Shown here: piece by piece, positions 12,951-23,298 of the stretch
Numbering within the stretch: the first letter of the stretch is position 1
Layout: the number at the start of each line of letters is the position of its first letter
Source: Glycine soja
Taxonomy: Eukaryota > Streptophyta > Magnoliopsida > Fabales > Fabaceae
Length of the DNA: 64,000 bases
Direction: 5' to 3'
Assembly: GCF_004193775.1 (NCBI RefSeq)
Contig: NC_041003.1
Coordinates: forward strand, 28,459,735 to 28,523,734
Notes under the pieces: model-generated
The model's database searches: none
What the model was told of the DNA's origin: nothing
Seen by the model: only the letters and a program-made list of their open reading frames with translations
Program-made: the position numbers and the translations under genes

Positions 12951-13841
12951 AATCAAATAGATCAAAATGTTGTTGAGATGAAATCCATAGAGTTTTTCAA
13001 ATAAAATTCATTCCTAAATAATCCCCTAGTTCAATGCAATCAACTAATCATAATTCCTTAGCCATTAGTCTAAGTTCTAAGTCAAATACTCAAATATCTA
13101 ATTTCTTAGGTGATTTAGGTCTAAAAGTTTAGAATTAGATTAGTGAATCTCTACAAATGCAAGTATTTGATTCATTCTCGACATCAAAGCAGCCTTGCAC
13201 AATTTTAATTAGATCTAGGATTCAAACTTGTTTCCACAAATTCAAGTCCCTAAAAGATAGAATTGAAATGAGATCACAATAACTACAAGAATTGATCAAA
13301 AAATAGAGATTACATACTTGTATTCTACTTCAATCACTTGATAATTTGTGAAATTTAGTTCATTTGGATCATGAAGGATCCAAATAGAACCTCAAAAAGA
13401 GAAACAATGGAGGGAGAGAGAGAAAATAGATCAAGATTCTACTCCAAAAAATATCAAAATGAACTAAAAGATTTTACAATGATGTTACAAACTCTTTAAA
13501 TAGAGTGAGATTATAATTTATTTTTTATCCTTAGATGATTCTCGTTGCAGCAAAACTACACCTATGAACTAAGGATTCTACACTTGATCTTGAAGCCTCT
13601 ATACCTTTATTTGTTGGGGTAAATGAACAACTTGTTGTGGCAAGTTTCTCATATTTCCAAGGTCTTCAACTTTGTTGACTCGTGGTGACAAAGTTTAGTT
13701 TCACTCTGTTAAATCTCTGTCAATTCCAATTGATCAAACATCCTATTTCGTTGTGGCAAAAGCCTATCTCAGTGTGACGAGATGATCTCTATAACTCTTC
13801 ATTCTTTGATGATCAAAATCTACTTTTGTAACATCAAAATT
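12951..13841. repeat. Probable old LTR-type repeat interrupted by a solo LTR
   Basis: The style (short direct runs such as CATCAAAGCAGCC, and a TTTAAATAGAG TATA-like string near 13496) resembles the LTRs of plant gypsy elements read backwards. The sequence appears to resume after 15554 (ACACATAAAAAACATC). Neither end could be fixed, so this is a weak call. Confidence 0.25.
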
Positions 13842-14905
13842 TGTTGGATCGAGTGGCCTCAGAATAATTAAGAAGGGGGGGTTGAATTGATTATTCCTAA
13901 ACCTTTACTAATTAAAAATTATTCTTCTAAGGCTTTTACTAAATTGTTAAGAGAATGAGGAGTAGAAGAGAAACTTAATAGAAAGTAAAAGCGAAAATTA
14001 AATGCACAGCGGAAAGTAAAAGAGTAGGGAAGAAGGAAACAAACACACAAGAGTTTTTATATTTGTTCGGTAATAACTCGTGCCTACATCCAGTCCCCAA
14101 GCGACCTGCGGTCCTTGAGATTTCTTTCAACCTTGTAAAAATCCATTTACAAGCAAAGATCCACAAGGGATGTACCCTCCCTTGTTCTCTTTGAACCTAG
14201 TGGATGTACCCTCCACTAAAACTGATCCACAAGAGATGTACCCTCTCTTGTTCTCAGTCAAACCCAAGTAGATGTACCATCTACTTGTACCACAAAGGAT
14301 GTACCCTCCAATGTGTTGAGACAAAGATCTCAGGCTGTTAAACCTTTGATACTTTGCGAATGGGGATACAAAAGAATTCTCAGGCAGTTAGTCCTTTGAA
14401 CACTTTTGTATTAGGGAAAGGGAAGAATCAAAAGAATTCTCAGACTGTGTCGTTTTGAATTCTTTGTCAAGGGAGAAGGGAGACACAAAAGAATTCAGGC
14501 TGTTAGTCCTTTGTTCTTTTGGAAAAGGGAGAAGAGAGACACAAAAAGAATTCAGGCGGTTAGTCCTTGGCGAATTCTTTTTGGCAAAGGGAGAAGAGAA
14601 TGAAAAGATAAATAGCACAAGTTTTCAAGGTTTAGAAAACCAGAAAACTTCAGAAAGCTTTTGGTACAAAGAAGAAGAAGAAAAAGTTCAAAGAGATTTC
14701 AAGGCTTGTAAAGGATTGATTGGAAAAGCAAAAGTATTTAAGATTGTTGAAATGTAAAACAGAGTCTTGCTTTTATAGACTCTCCATGTCTGGTCAAGAA
14801 GGTCATTCAGAAGAGTTATAACTTTTAGAAAAACTTAAAACTCATTTGAAAAAGTCAAAACCTTTTTGAAGAGTTACATCTTTTGATTTTTTCAGAAACA
14901 GTCAC

Positions 14906-15172
14906 TAGTAATCGATTACCAAATAAGTGTAATCGATTACACAAAGCTTTTGAGTGAAAGGATGTGACTCTTCACATTTAAATTTGAATTTCAGCGTTCA
15001 AGGGCACTGGTAATCGATTACCAAAACATTGTAATCGATTACAGCCTTTTGAAAATAATTGGAACGTTGTAAACTCAGTTTGAAAAATTTTTCAAACTCA
15101 TTTTGCTACTGGTAATCGATTACAACAATATGGTAATCGATTACAACAATATGGTAATCGATTACCAGAGAG
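14906..15172. repeat. Cluster of TAATCGATTA palindromes
   Basis: The 12-bp palindrome-containing unit GTAATCGATTAC occurs seven times within 265 bp (near 14911, 14930, 15012, 15031, 15112, 15131 and 15152), usually in pairs about 20 bp apart. It lies inside the solo LTR. Regular pairing suggests protein-binding or structural sites, but the function is unknown. Confidence 0.7.
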
Positions 15173-15239
15173 TAAAAACTCTTTGGTAAAAGTTTTGTCA
15201 AAAAACCATGTGCTATTCAAAGTTTTGAAAAAACTTTTT

Positions 15240-15430
15240 AATACTTATCTTGATTGAGTTTTTTCTTCATTCTTGAATCTTGAGTCTTGAATCTTGATCT
15301 TGATTCTTGAGATCTTGAATCTTGAATCTTGATTTTTTATTCTAGGCTTTCTTCTTGAGTCTTGAATTCTTCTTGATTCTTGAACTCTTGACTTGTTCTT
15401 GATTCACTTGAGATGTTCATTGATTCACTT
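15240..15430. repeat. CTTGA-rich degenerate tandem repeat
   Basis: Dozens of CTTGA/CTTGAATC units in variable order fill this stretch within the solo LTR, giving a strongly biased T-rich strand. It is best read as slippage-generated low complexity. Confidence 0.6.
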
Positions 15431-15554
15431 GAGTTGTTCTTTGATCTTTGAGCTTTTTGTTCATCACCTTTGTCATCATCTTTTATTGTCATCATTGTTA
15501 TCATCAAAACACATTTGAATCACATTCACCATGAAGCTTTGCTTCTACAAAATT

Positions 15555-17427
15555 TACACATAAAAAACATCAAAAACTATCTTTTTTAAGTTTCTAAAAT
15601 CATTTTATACACTTTATCAACAAAAACTATAGTTATGTATAAAAATTCTAGGAAAAAAAAGGATAATTGCTCACAATACAAGGTATGAAAAGAAGTTATC
15701 AAGGGCATACTCTTAAGATTGTGTGAAAAAAACTCTTAGGGGAGTTTGTTTAACAAATAATTTTTTTAGTCCAAAAAATACAAGGAATTTTTTTTTATTT
15801 CGCGTTTGTTACGAAATAATAAACTAATTAACCTTGGGTTTATTTTATTCCTGGAAAAGTCATAATTCTACCTTCAACCAATATTTAATCTCTCTGGAGG
15901 GGATAGAGAATATTTATTTTCATGAGAGAAATTATTCTTGGTGAGTAAAAGTACACATGTGCCTTTCTTACTACCACTACTCCATTACCCTTTTAATGCT
16001 CCCTCCAATACCTTCTTAATGCTCCCTTCATGTACTTGCTACAATTTTTCTCATTCTCATAAATTTGGTTCTCCGATGAGTCAATTTCATGTATGTTTCT
16101 CATAACAATTTTTGTTTTTCCTTCAATACTCCTCTTTTAATAGACAATTTCAACCGTTTAAATAATAGTGTATTTTTTTGTTCTTATTATTCAATGTTGA
16201 TCTTATAGTTAGTAGAATATTTTATGGTTCATGTTATATTTATATTTATATTTATTTTACACACTTATGTTAATTGACAAGTATTTGAGAAAGATATCTC
16301 TTTACTAGAATCTCAATATCTCTAAATTTGTTGGAGTAGCAAAGTATCTGTCAAAGTCTTTCTAAATTTATTAGAATCTCATTGTGCTCTAACCAACTGC
16401 ATATGTCAAGTGTGCTACAAGGATATTTTAATAATTACCATATATTTTCTTAGACAAAATGTCAAACAAACATGTTTTTAATTATTTATGGGAATATAAA
16501 ATTATTCTCAATCCTTTTTAATAGTTAATCAAACATATTTTTTATAATATACTCAAGAATAATATTTCTATATATGTAATATTTCTAGAACTAAAAAAAT
16601 TATCCATGAGACAAAATCTCCCAAAAGAAAACAAAAATTATATTAAACCGATCCAATAGGTATAAGCCATAAAGCAATAAAAACTCTTTTAATTATATTA
16701 CTTATATATTATGAAGAATAAAAGTTAATTTGATTTCTTATAAGATTATGCTTGCAGGCATTTAGTTTACTCAGTTATGAAAAATGATTTTAAAACATTT
16801 ATGTTGGACTAAGTTAATGTTATTTTTATCATTAAGGATTTAAATTAATATTAATTTGCTATTATTGAAATTAGTTTGATGCTTTTTCTAATATATATAT
16901 ATATATGCAAAAAAAATCCTTATAATATATTTTACAATTTATTTTTGTGTCTAACACTCCATCACATATCTTATTTTGTAGTTTTTTTTCTCTTTTCTTC
17001 ATATTTTATTGTATTTATCGTATGAATTGTTGTAAAATAATTATGTAAGAGTAGATTTATCTTTTTATTTAAGAAACTAAAATGTCGTTTGTCTTTTGTG
17101 ACAAAATGTGAACTCATTCTTTTAGTAATTAAAATGACAGTTAATTAAGAACTGGGTCGATCTCTTCTTATGATTTCGGGTTTAGTAGTACATTTGGTGT
17201 TGATTTGACGTTTAAATGTATTTTTTGTCTTAATTATTCAGGAGAAAAAAATTTGATTGATCTGAAGTTGAACGCGAGGACATTTAAGTGTGTAATGCAA
17301 TTGTATTCATTTTGGTGATGATAATTAATTTGAATGGAATCAAATACTCAAATCAATCACGTTTAGGATTAAGAAATTTTTTCCAGTGAACAAGATTGAT
17401 TTGGAGAGACCCTTCAGTAATCATTTC
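15555..17427. other. AT-rich intergenic DNA, no gene seen
   Basis: Short open frames only. A (TA)n run lies at about 16888-16907. No recognisable coding segment or element end was found. Confidence 0.5.
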
Positions 17428-17509
17428 CGTGTTTGGATTAGCATTTATAATACACAGAAACAACTAAAAATTGCTGCTGTGATTCGTTGTGAATGAAAAT
17501 CCAAACACG
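17428..17509. mobile_element. Short MITE-like fold-back, 82 bp
   Basis: CGTGTTTGGATT at 17428-17439 is answered by AATCCAAACACG at 17498-17509, a 12-bp perfect terminal inverted repeat around a short core. The same GTGTTTGGAT string recurs near 42507 and 42545. The TSD is not clear. Confidence 0.45.
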
Positions 17510-18062
17510 TATAAATTAATGAATAAACACCGGAAGACCTGTTCCACTTGCAGCAAGTTGAAATAACCAACTAAAAGTTGGTCGGATCCAAAATATTTGA
17601 TGAACCAAATATTACGTGACTTGGGCTGGACTTTGGTTAGCATTAAAAGATGTGGAGCAATTGCTAAATGCACCGTACCTATTTGCTAAATGTACACTTT
17701 TATGTATTTTTAGTTTTTTTACTCAAAATTATCTCTTTCCAGGAACTAAATTCCGGAAAGTGTTAAATTTTAACACTTCTAGAAACTACTTTTCAGAAGT
17801 GTTAATAACACTTCCTAGAAACAATTTTTTGGAAGTGCCGACACATTATAGAATTTACTTTCTAAAAGCAAAAATAAGGGTTGTATTTGGAAACATGAAG
17901 CAAGACTCCCATACATACATCGTTGAGTTGACTCAAAGTTTGTCATCTACACTCCCATGAGGCACTTCCCTTTGATGCCAATCCTCCCCTATACACCTCT
18001 ATGTTGTTGCATGTGTACCTTCGTCCTTATAACTTCTTTTGCATGATCGCATTCACCACCAA
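17510..18062. other. Unassigned repeat-like flank of the gypsy insertion
   Basis: Contains GGAAGTG/AACACTTC direct and inverted runs at 17750-17840 and C-rich text up to the insertion point. The same kind of C-rich sequence continues right of the element at 21361, so the gypsy element landed inside one older unit. No gene was recognised. Confidence 0.35.
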
Positions 18063-18882
18063 TGATGAGAATCATGAAACTGGCCAAATACAGGCTAAAG
18101 GCCCAAGTGGAGAAGGACGAAGGCCCAAGTGGAGAAGGACAAAGCCCCCAAGTGGAGAAGGATGAAGGCTCAAGTGGAGAAGGATGAAGGCCCAGAGGCA
18201 GAGACACTATCAAGACAATTAATTGTTGCTGAAGGCCCAAACTAATTTGAAGGCCCAAGTTAAATATGTTTTTAGTTATAATTTTTATTTATTGTAGTTT
18301 TGGCCCAACCTATTTAGAAGACCCATGTCTATTTTTATCTTTTTGTTCAGATACACTATAAGTATTGGTTTTTATTTTCAATAAAAGAAACTTTTGGCAT
18401 TTTGATAAAATTTGGTGAGAGTTTCTCTCTGGGTTCCTTGTTGAACCAATTATCAGACTTATCAAGGTAATCCTTGTGGCGTCTATCCTGACTTATCTTC
18501 CTTCACCGGAAGTGGCGTCTACCCAGACTTATCTTCCTTCACTGGAAGTGGCGTCTACCCAGACTTATCTTCCTTCATTGGAAGTGGCGTCTACCCTGAC
18601 TTATCTTCCTTCACTGGAAGTGGCGTCATCCAAATCTCTGTAACCTGTATCAAACGATCCACTCCTACTCAGGTTCACATCATTACCTTGACTTATCTTC
18701 CTTCACTGGAAGTGGCGTCTACCCAGACTTATCTTCCTTAACCGGAAGTGGCGTCTACCCAGACTTATCTTCCTTCACTGGAAGTGGCGTCTATCATGAC
18801 TTATCTTCCTTTACAGGAAGTGGCGTCATCAAAACCTTCGTAGCCTGTATCAAACGTTCCGCTCCTACTCAGGTTCACATCA
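18063..18882 (+). repeat. Left (5') LTR of the gypsy element
   Basis: 820 bp, TG...CA. The 5' part holds four or five copies of an AAGTGGAGAAGGA unit. The 3' part holds eight 36-bp units (GTGGCGTCTACCCAGACTTA followed by TCTTCCTTCACTGGAA). The whole block of four units plus the LTR end (AGGTTCACATCA) is duplicated within this LTR, making it about 160 bp longer than its partner. Confidence 0.88.
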
Positions 18883-18884
18883 TC

Positions 18885-18896
18885 TGGTATCAGAGC
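18885..18896 (+). other. Primer-binding site (initiator tRNA-Met type)
   Basis: TGGTATCAGAGC follows the LTR after a TC spacer. It is complementary to the 3' end of plant initiator tRNA-Met, the common primer for LTR retrotransposons. It fixes the plus orientation of the element. Confidence 0.85.
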
Positions 18897-19379
18897 TTTG
18901 GCTCTTGATACAGGTTCTATCTTATCCTATTATTTTTCTTTTTAATTTGTCCTGGTTCGTGTTTTGTCCTTGTTCTGTTATTTGTTTTTCTTGTTTGCGT
19001 CTTGTTGCGTTCTTGTTTGTGTCTTTGTTTCGTTCTTGTTCTTGTCACGTTTGTGTTCTTGTTGTTGTTCTTGTTTAGAGTGTCTTTCAGACTTTTTGTC
19101 AAAAAAAAAAATTGTTTGGGTTCTGTTTCAAGTAAAAAAAAAAAAAGTTGCAGAAATTTTGAAAAAAAAAAGAGAAGAAAAGAAGAAAGAGAAAAAAGAG
19201 AAAGTGGGTGTTTGATCTTTGAACACGAAATTGAGGCAGTTAGAGGCTTTTTTTTGGCAGAAAATCGTGTACCAAATCCCCTTATCTAGATTCTCCTCTA
19301 AATTCTGAGCGTTTTGATATATAGTGGGCCTCAAACGGACAACCGTAGCAAAAGTTATGAGCATTTGAAGTTTACTTGT

Positions 19380-19680
19380 CATATCTGTTATCTTATCTAT
19401 TATCCTATCTGTTATCTTATTTGTTATCATATCTGTTATCCAAAAATTAAATCTAATTTGTTATCCAAATCTGATCTATTATCCAAATCAAATCAAATCA
19501 ATTTTTTTATCCAAATCAGATTTGTTATCCAAATCTAATCTGTTATCCAAATCAAATCCAATCTGCTATCCAAATCAAGTCCAAGTTGTTATCCTAAATC
19601 AAATCTGTTATCCAAATCAAATCCAATCTGCTATCCAAATCAAGTCCAAGTTGTTATCCCAAATCAAATCTGTTACTCTG
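19380..19680 (+). repeat. TTATCCAAATC tandem repeat in the gypsy leader
   Basis: A degenerate array of 11-18 bp units (TTATCCAAATCAAATC, TGCTATCCAAATCAAG) lies between the primer-binding site and the reading frame, with one longer unit repeated almost exactly (about 19545-19600 and 19605-19665). It follows an A-rich/G-rich tract at 19108-19205. It is probably untranslated leader sequence of the element. Confidence 0.7.
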
Positions 19681-19914
19681 ATAATTATATTGTCTTTCCT
19701 TTTATTTTATATTACCTTGTGTGTCTAATTCGATCCATCCAGGAACTTAAGAGGGAGTGAGTGGTAAAAGGCAAGAGTGAAAACATCACACAAAAGCCTA
19801 TATTGAGAGCATCAAACACGAGTGAACTACCATTAAAGAGAGAAACACGTGAGTAGAGTGTGGTGAGGTCCTGAATTTTTTTTAATTTACTGCAAAATTC
19901 TTTGTTCCTTAATC

Positions 19915-20796
19915 ATGGCAAGAGCTGGTGACAATGGTGGTGTATATCATCAACTGGACGAATCTCAACGCTTATTTCTGGACGCGTGGACTACACAAAT
20001 GCAACGTTTGTTGAACCGTAACAAAGAAAAGCCCTACAGACGAATAGCCAAATCTTCCTCGTTTACTCTTAAACCTCTATCCCCTAGAGAAGTGTGTGAT
20101 GACCAAATCAGAATGAGAGAAAAGAGAGAACAAGAGAAAGAAAATAGTGAGGCACCACAAAGGAATATGAAAAAGAAGAGTGATACACCCGAGGAAAAGA
20201 GTGATACACATGAGAGAAAATTTAATTATTTTGCAGAGGCGAGTGAAGTGAGGAAAGTGTTACCTGCTCATGAACCACTCAATCTACAGTATTGCAAAGA
20301 CAGTAAAATTTCTACTGATAATTCTAATGAGTTTACTATTTCTATTTCTCCTAGTGTTCAACCATTATTGCAGGAATTTAAAAATGTCTTTCCTAAGGAG
20401 ATTCCTCATGGACTACCACCTTCAAGAGGCATAGAACATCAAGTTGATCTCCTCCCCGGAGCTTCATTGCCTAACAGGCCAACTTACAAAAGCAATCCCC
20501 AAGAGACTCAACGTAAGGATGCACATGCCAAAGTTGAGTATGTGAAAAGATTGTATGACCAAGTGAAGGTGCAAATTGCAAAGAAGAATGAAAGCTATGT
20601 CAAGCAAGCCCACAAGAAAAGGAAGGAAGTGGTACTTGAACACGGTGATGATCCTGAACATTTGAGGACAAATGTTTTCCAAGAAGGAGGGAATGATGAG
20701 AATCATGAAACTGGCCAAATACAGGCTAAAGGCCCAAGTGGAGAAGGACGAAGGCCCAAGTGGAGAAGGACAAAGCCCCCAAGTGGAGAAGGATGA
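19915..20796 (+). CDS. Deletion-fusion gypsy polyprotein remnant (293 aa)
   Basis: The frame is open from its ATG to a stop inside the right LTR. Residues 1-45 resemble a gag/N-terminal stretch (QLDESQRLFLDAWTTQMQ). Residues 60-100 are Lys/Glu-rich. Residues 145-198 match the region just before and at the start of gypsy reverse transcriptase (LLQEFKNVFPKEIPHGLPPS, then LPNRPTYKSNPQET). At about residue 200 it jumps in frame to the end of integrase (VEYVKRLYDQVKVQIAKKN). Everything catalytic between these points is missing. The last 35 residues are encoded by the LTR itself. It may be a structural remnant or a neutral leftover; no enzymatic function is expected. Confidence 0.8.
   Translation: MARAGDNGGVYHQLDESQRLFLDAWTTQMQRLLNRNKEKPYRRIAKSSSFTLKPLSPREVCDDQIRMREKREQEKENSEAPQRNMKKKSDTPEEKSDTHERKFNYFAEASEVRKVLPAHEPLNLQYCKDSKISTDNSNEFTISISPSVQPLLQEFKNVFPKEIPHGLPPSRGIEHQVDLLPGASLPNRPTYKSNPQETQRKDAHAKVEYVKRLYDQVKVQIAKKNESYVKQAHKKRKEVVLEHGDDPEHLRTNVFQEGGNDENHETGQIQAKGPSGEGRRPKWRRTKPPSGEG
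20681..20693 (+). other. Polypurine tract of the gypsy element
   Basis: AAGAAGGAGGGAA directly precedes the TG of the right LTR, the expected position for plus-strand priming. It lies within the 3' end of the fusion reading frame. Confidence 0.85.
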
Positions 20797-21355
20797 AGGC
20801 TCAAGTGGAGAAGGATGAAGGCCCAGAGGCAGAGACACTATCAAGACAATTAATTGTTGCTGAAGGCCCAAACTAATTTGAAGGCCCAAGTTAAATATGT
20901 TTTTAGTTATAATTTTTATTTATTGTAGTTTTGGCCCAACCTATTTAGAAGGCCCATGTCTATTTTTATCTTTTTGTTCAGATACACTATAAGTATTGGT
21001 TTTTATTTTCAATAAAAGAAACTTTTGGCATTTTCATAAAATTGGGTGAGAGTTTCTCTCTGGGTTCCTTGTTGAACCAATTATCAGACTTATCAAGGTA
21101 ATCCTTGTGGCGTCTACCCTGACTTATCTTCCTTCACTGGAAGTGGCGTCTACCCAGACTTATCTTCCTTCACCGGAAGTGGCGTCTACCCAGACTTATC
21201 TTCCTTCACTTTTCACCGGAAGTGGCGTCTACCCAGACTTATCTTCCTTCACCGGAAGTGGCGTCTACCCTGACTTATCTTCCTTCACCGGAAGTGGCGT
21301 CATCCAAAAACTCTACAGCCTGTATCAAGTGATCCGCCCCGTAAGGTTCACATCA
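20694..21355 (+). repeat. Right (3') LTR of the gypsy element
   Basis: 662 bp, nearly identical to the left LTR over its first 400 bp. It has five 36-bp GTGGCGTCTACCC units instead of the duplicated block, one of them carrying a 7-bp insertion. It ends GGTTCACATCA followed by the ACCAA duplication. Confidence 0.88.
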
Positions 21356-21657
21356 ACCAAGATCTAGATATGCCTCTTCTACTTCAAGTGAAATCACTTC
21401 CCCCCACTATACCTTTATCTCCAACAAATTCCTCCCTATCATGCACCATCGTTGAGCATCACTCTATCACCAACACCGCCATTGTGCCCTAATGTTCCTT
21501 TTCATTGCCACATGTGCATAATTGAAGAAGAGATTTTGTTCCTAGACTATGCATTATCACAATGTTGTGGGGTTGTTGCTACTGCCATCCATAACCCATT
21601 CACCATCGTTGCATATGTCAACCCCAACCCCCATTCTCGAGCACCTCCACCAGCCTT

Positions 21658-22640
21658 TGTAACACCCTTCTATCCCAAGACATATACTACACTTATAATA
21701 TACTCAAAATACGTTCTTTGCAAAATTAAATAAAAAGATATATAATTTTTAAAATAGTTTCTCAAGTAAAAGAATGTTATATTGCATAAACATTTAAGCT
21801 AAAAAAAACTTAGTAAATAACATTATAAAAAAAAATAAACAACCATTGACGCTCCAAAGGCTATACAAAAACCATGTTAAATCAAATATATAAAAAAACT
21901 AATTATAAATTGAAACATAGACTAAATATTAAAAACCCATGCCCCAATTTTACATGGTCTAATCATAACATACATAACCATAAAGCTAATAATAAGCTGA
22001 GGTCTAAGCCCCTCCTCTAGCATCATCATCATGATCCTATAGAAACTCACCTACAAGGGTAACATTTAACTCAAAGAAAAACAAATGGGGAGTGAGATAA
22101 ATTTCACAATACATTTAAAACATTAAAAAAAAACATAAAGAGATAGCATACATTCATCAACAATTTATGTCACACAAACATCTCACATCCATTTCAAACA
22201 TTGTGCACACATGTAATGTGATGCACATTAGACTTATTGACTCATATCCATGTGATACCATTTTCATTAACACTTTGTGAAGTAGGCCAAAAGCCTATGT
22301 AGTTTATGAATTGTCACACCATGTGCAATCTAACACTATGATGCTCACTGAGATGACATCATTGGCGATGTGTGAGGGTGTTCTGGCATCGCAAGGATAC
22401 TTCAACTCATGGAATTAACATGATCTTAAAGATATTTCAAATGATTGCACCCTTAAGGTTAGAATCATAAACGTACTTCAAAACACACGCACAATAGTAT
22501 GCATGGTTCACAAACAATATTTTATTGGTTTATTGAGTCCCTTAGAAATTTCTATCCCATGGGGACTAGGTTTCTCCTAACATTTTTACAACTCATTTGC
22601 ATATCATGACATATTGCATTCACATATATTCATAGGCATC
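21658..22640. repeat. LTR-like repetitive sequence (weak)
   Basis: The stretch begins TGTAACACCCTTCTATCCC, a start common among legume LTRs, and continues with GTGATGCACATTAGACTTAT-like text without coding potential. No matching end, duplication or partner copy was found in the window. It may be a truncated solo LTR. The preceding 21361-21657 is C-rich and unassigned. Confidence 0.3.
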
Positions 22641-22805
22641 ATTAGGGATAGGAATAGATCAGATCAAACTTTTCATAAATAAGTCTGACTTGTTTTAAAA
22701 AATTAAGATCAGACTTTGCATAAATAAGTATGTTATTATCTTTAAATTAAATTATATTTTATATTAAGTTCTAACAAATCCTATTGTCTTTCAATAATAA
22801 TACTA

Positions 22806-22856
<51 letters not shown>

Positions 22857-22857
22857 T
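22806..22857. repeat. (ATT)n microsatellite
   Basis: About 17 uninterrupted ATT units. Similar shorter tracts lie at about 26630-26660 and 27437-27472. Confidence 0.95.
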
Positions 22858-22965
22858 TACTAATTAAAATTATATGATAAATTGATTTATATTTACATTT
22901 ATAAAATTAAAAATTACATATAAAAATATTTATCTTGCAGAATTTTAGAGTTAACGACTAGTTAT

Positions 22966-23298
22966 TTTAAAATGGTTAAATTATTTTTGTGGTCTTCTAA
23001 TTTATTTTTTAGATTTAATTTGATTTTCTAATTTTTTAGGTTCAATTTAGTGATTTAATTTTTCAAATCAATTCAATTTGGTTCTATAGTATAAATTGGC
23101 TCAACAATGTCAAGAAATAGCATTTTGTAGCGATTTTAAACCGTCATTGAGGATTTTAAACAGTCACAAAATACACATTCTCTAACACCATCAATTTAAT
23201 TTAGATGACATAATCAAATTGAATCAATTTTAAAAATTAGAGGATCAAATTGAATCTAGATAATAAATTAGAAGAAATAACTCATTTAACCTTTTAAA
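22966..23298. mobile_element. Fold-back MITE, about 330 bp
   Basis: The left arm (AATGGTTAAATTATTTTTGT, then CTTCTAATTTATTTTTTAGA, from 22971) is the approximate reverse complement of the right arm ending at 23298 (AATAAATTAGAAGAAATAAC, then TCATTTAACCTTTTAAAAT). Arms are about 65 bp with a central part containing GTAGCGATTTTAAACCGTC. No coding capacity. Long arms and A/T-rich ends suggest a Mutator-type or similar MITE; the superfamily is inference. Confidence 0.65.

Larger units (their letters stand above)
13842..15549. mobile_element. Solo LTR with AAATT target-site duplication
   Basis: The unit starts TGTTGGATCGAGTGGCCTC (13842) and ends GCTTTGCTTCTACA (15549). It is flanked by AAATT at 13837-13841 and AAATT at 15550-15554. 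TG...CA ends plus a 5-bp duplication, with no internal coding region, primer-binding site or second copy, are what a solo LTR leaves after LTR-LTR recombination. The 1.7-kb length is large for an LTR. Inside are tandem repeats (GATGTACCCTCC units at 14150-14320; about 75-bp units with GAATTCAGGC near 14330-14600), several ATCGAT palindromes and CTTGA runs. Orientation is not determined. Confidence 0.8.
18063..21355 (+). mobile_element. Non-autonomous Ty3/gypsy LTR retrotransposon with large internal deletion
   Basis: Both LTRs start TGATGAGAATCATGAAAC and end GGTTCACATCA. The element is flanked by ACCAA at 18058-18062 and 21356-21360. The left LTR is 18063-18882, followed after 2 bp by an initiator-Met primer-binding site (18885-18896). 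The right LTR is 20694-21355, preceded by a polypurine tract (20681-20693). Only 1.8 kb lies between the LTRs. It encodes one fusion reading frame that lacks most of gag, protease, RT, RNase H and integrase. Ends, priming sites and TSD are intact, so it could move only with enzymes supplied in trans. Soybean has described autonomous/non-autonomous gypsy partnerships; whether this belongs to one needs a search. Confidence 0.9.

Noticed and set aside
14388..14757. Open frames on both strands within the solo LTR
   Set aside because: Generated by tandem repeats of about 75 bp with internal GAATTC sites; no protein similarity recognised.
18964..19289. Open frames in the Lys-rich or Cys/Leu-rich leader of the gypsy element
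   Set aside because: Low-complexity T-rich and A/G-rich leader sequence between primer-binding site and main frame; no recognisable domain.
20464..20889. Minus-strand open frame over the right gypsy LTR (also partly at 17989-18258)
   Set aside because: Antisense of the repeated AAGTGGAGAAGGA units; the same text appears in both LTRs and is not a gene.
21452..21733. 93-codon plus-strand open frame right of the gypsy element
   Set aside because: No recognisable motif, C-rich composition shared with the other flank of the insertion, and likely part of an older repeat.
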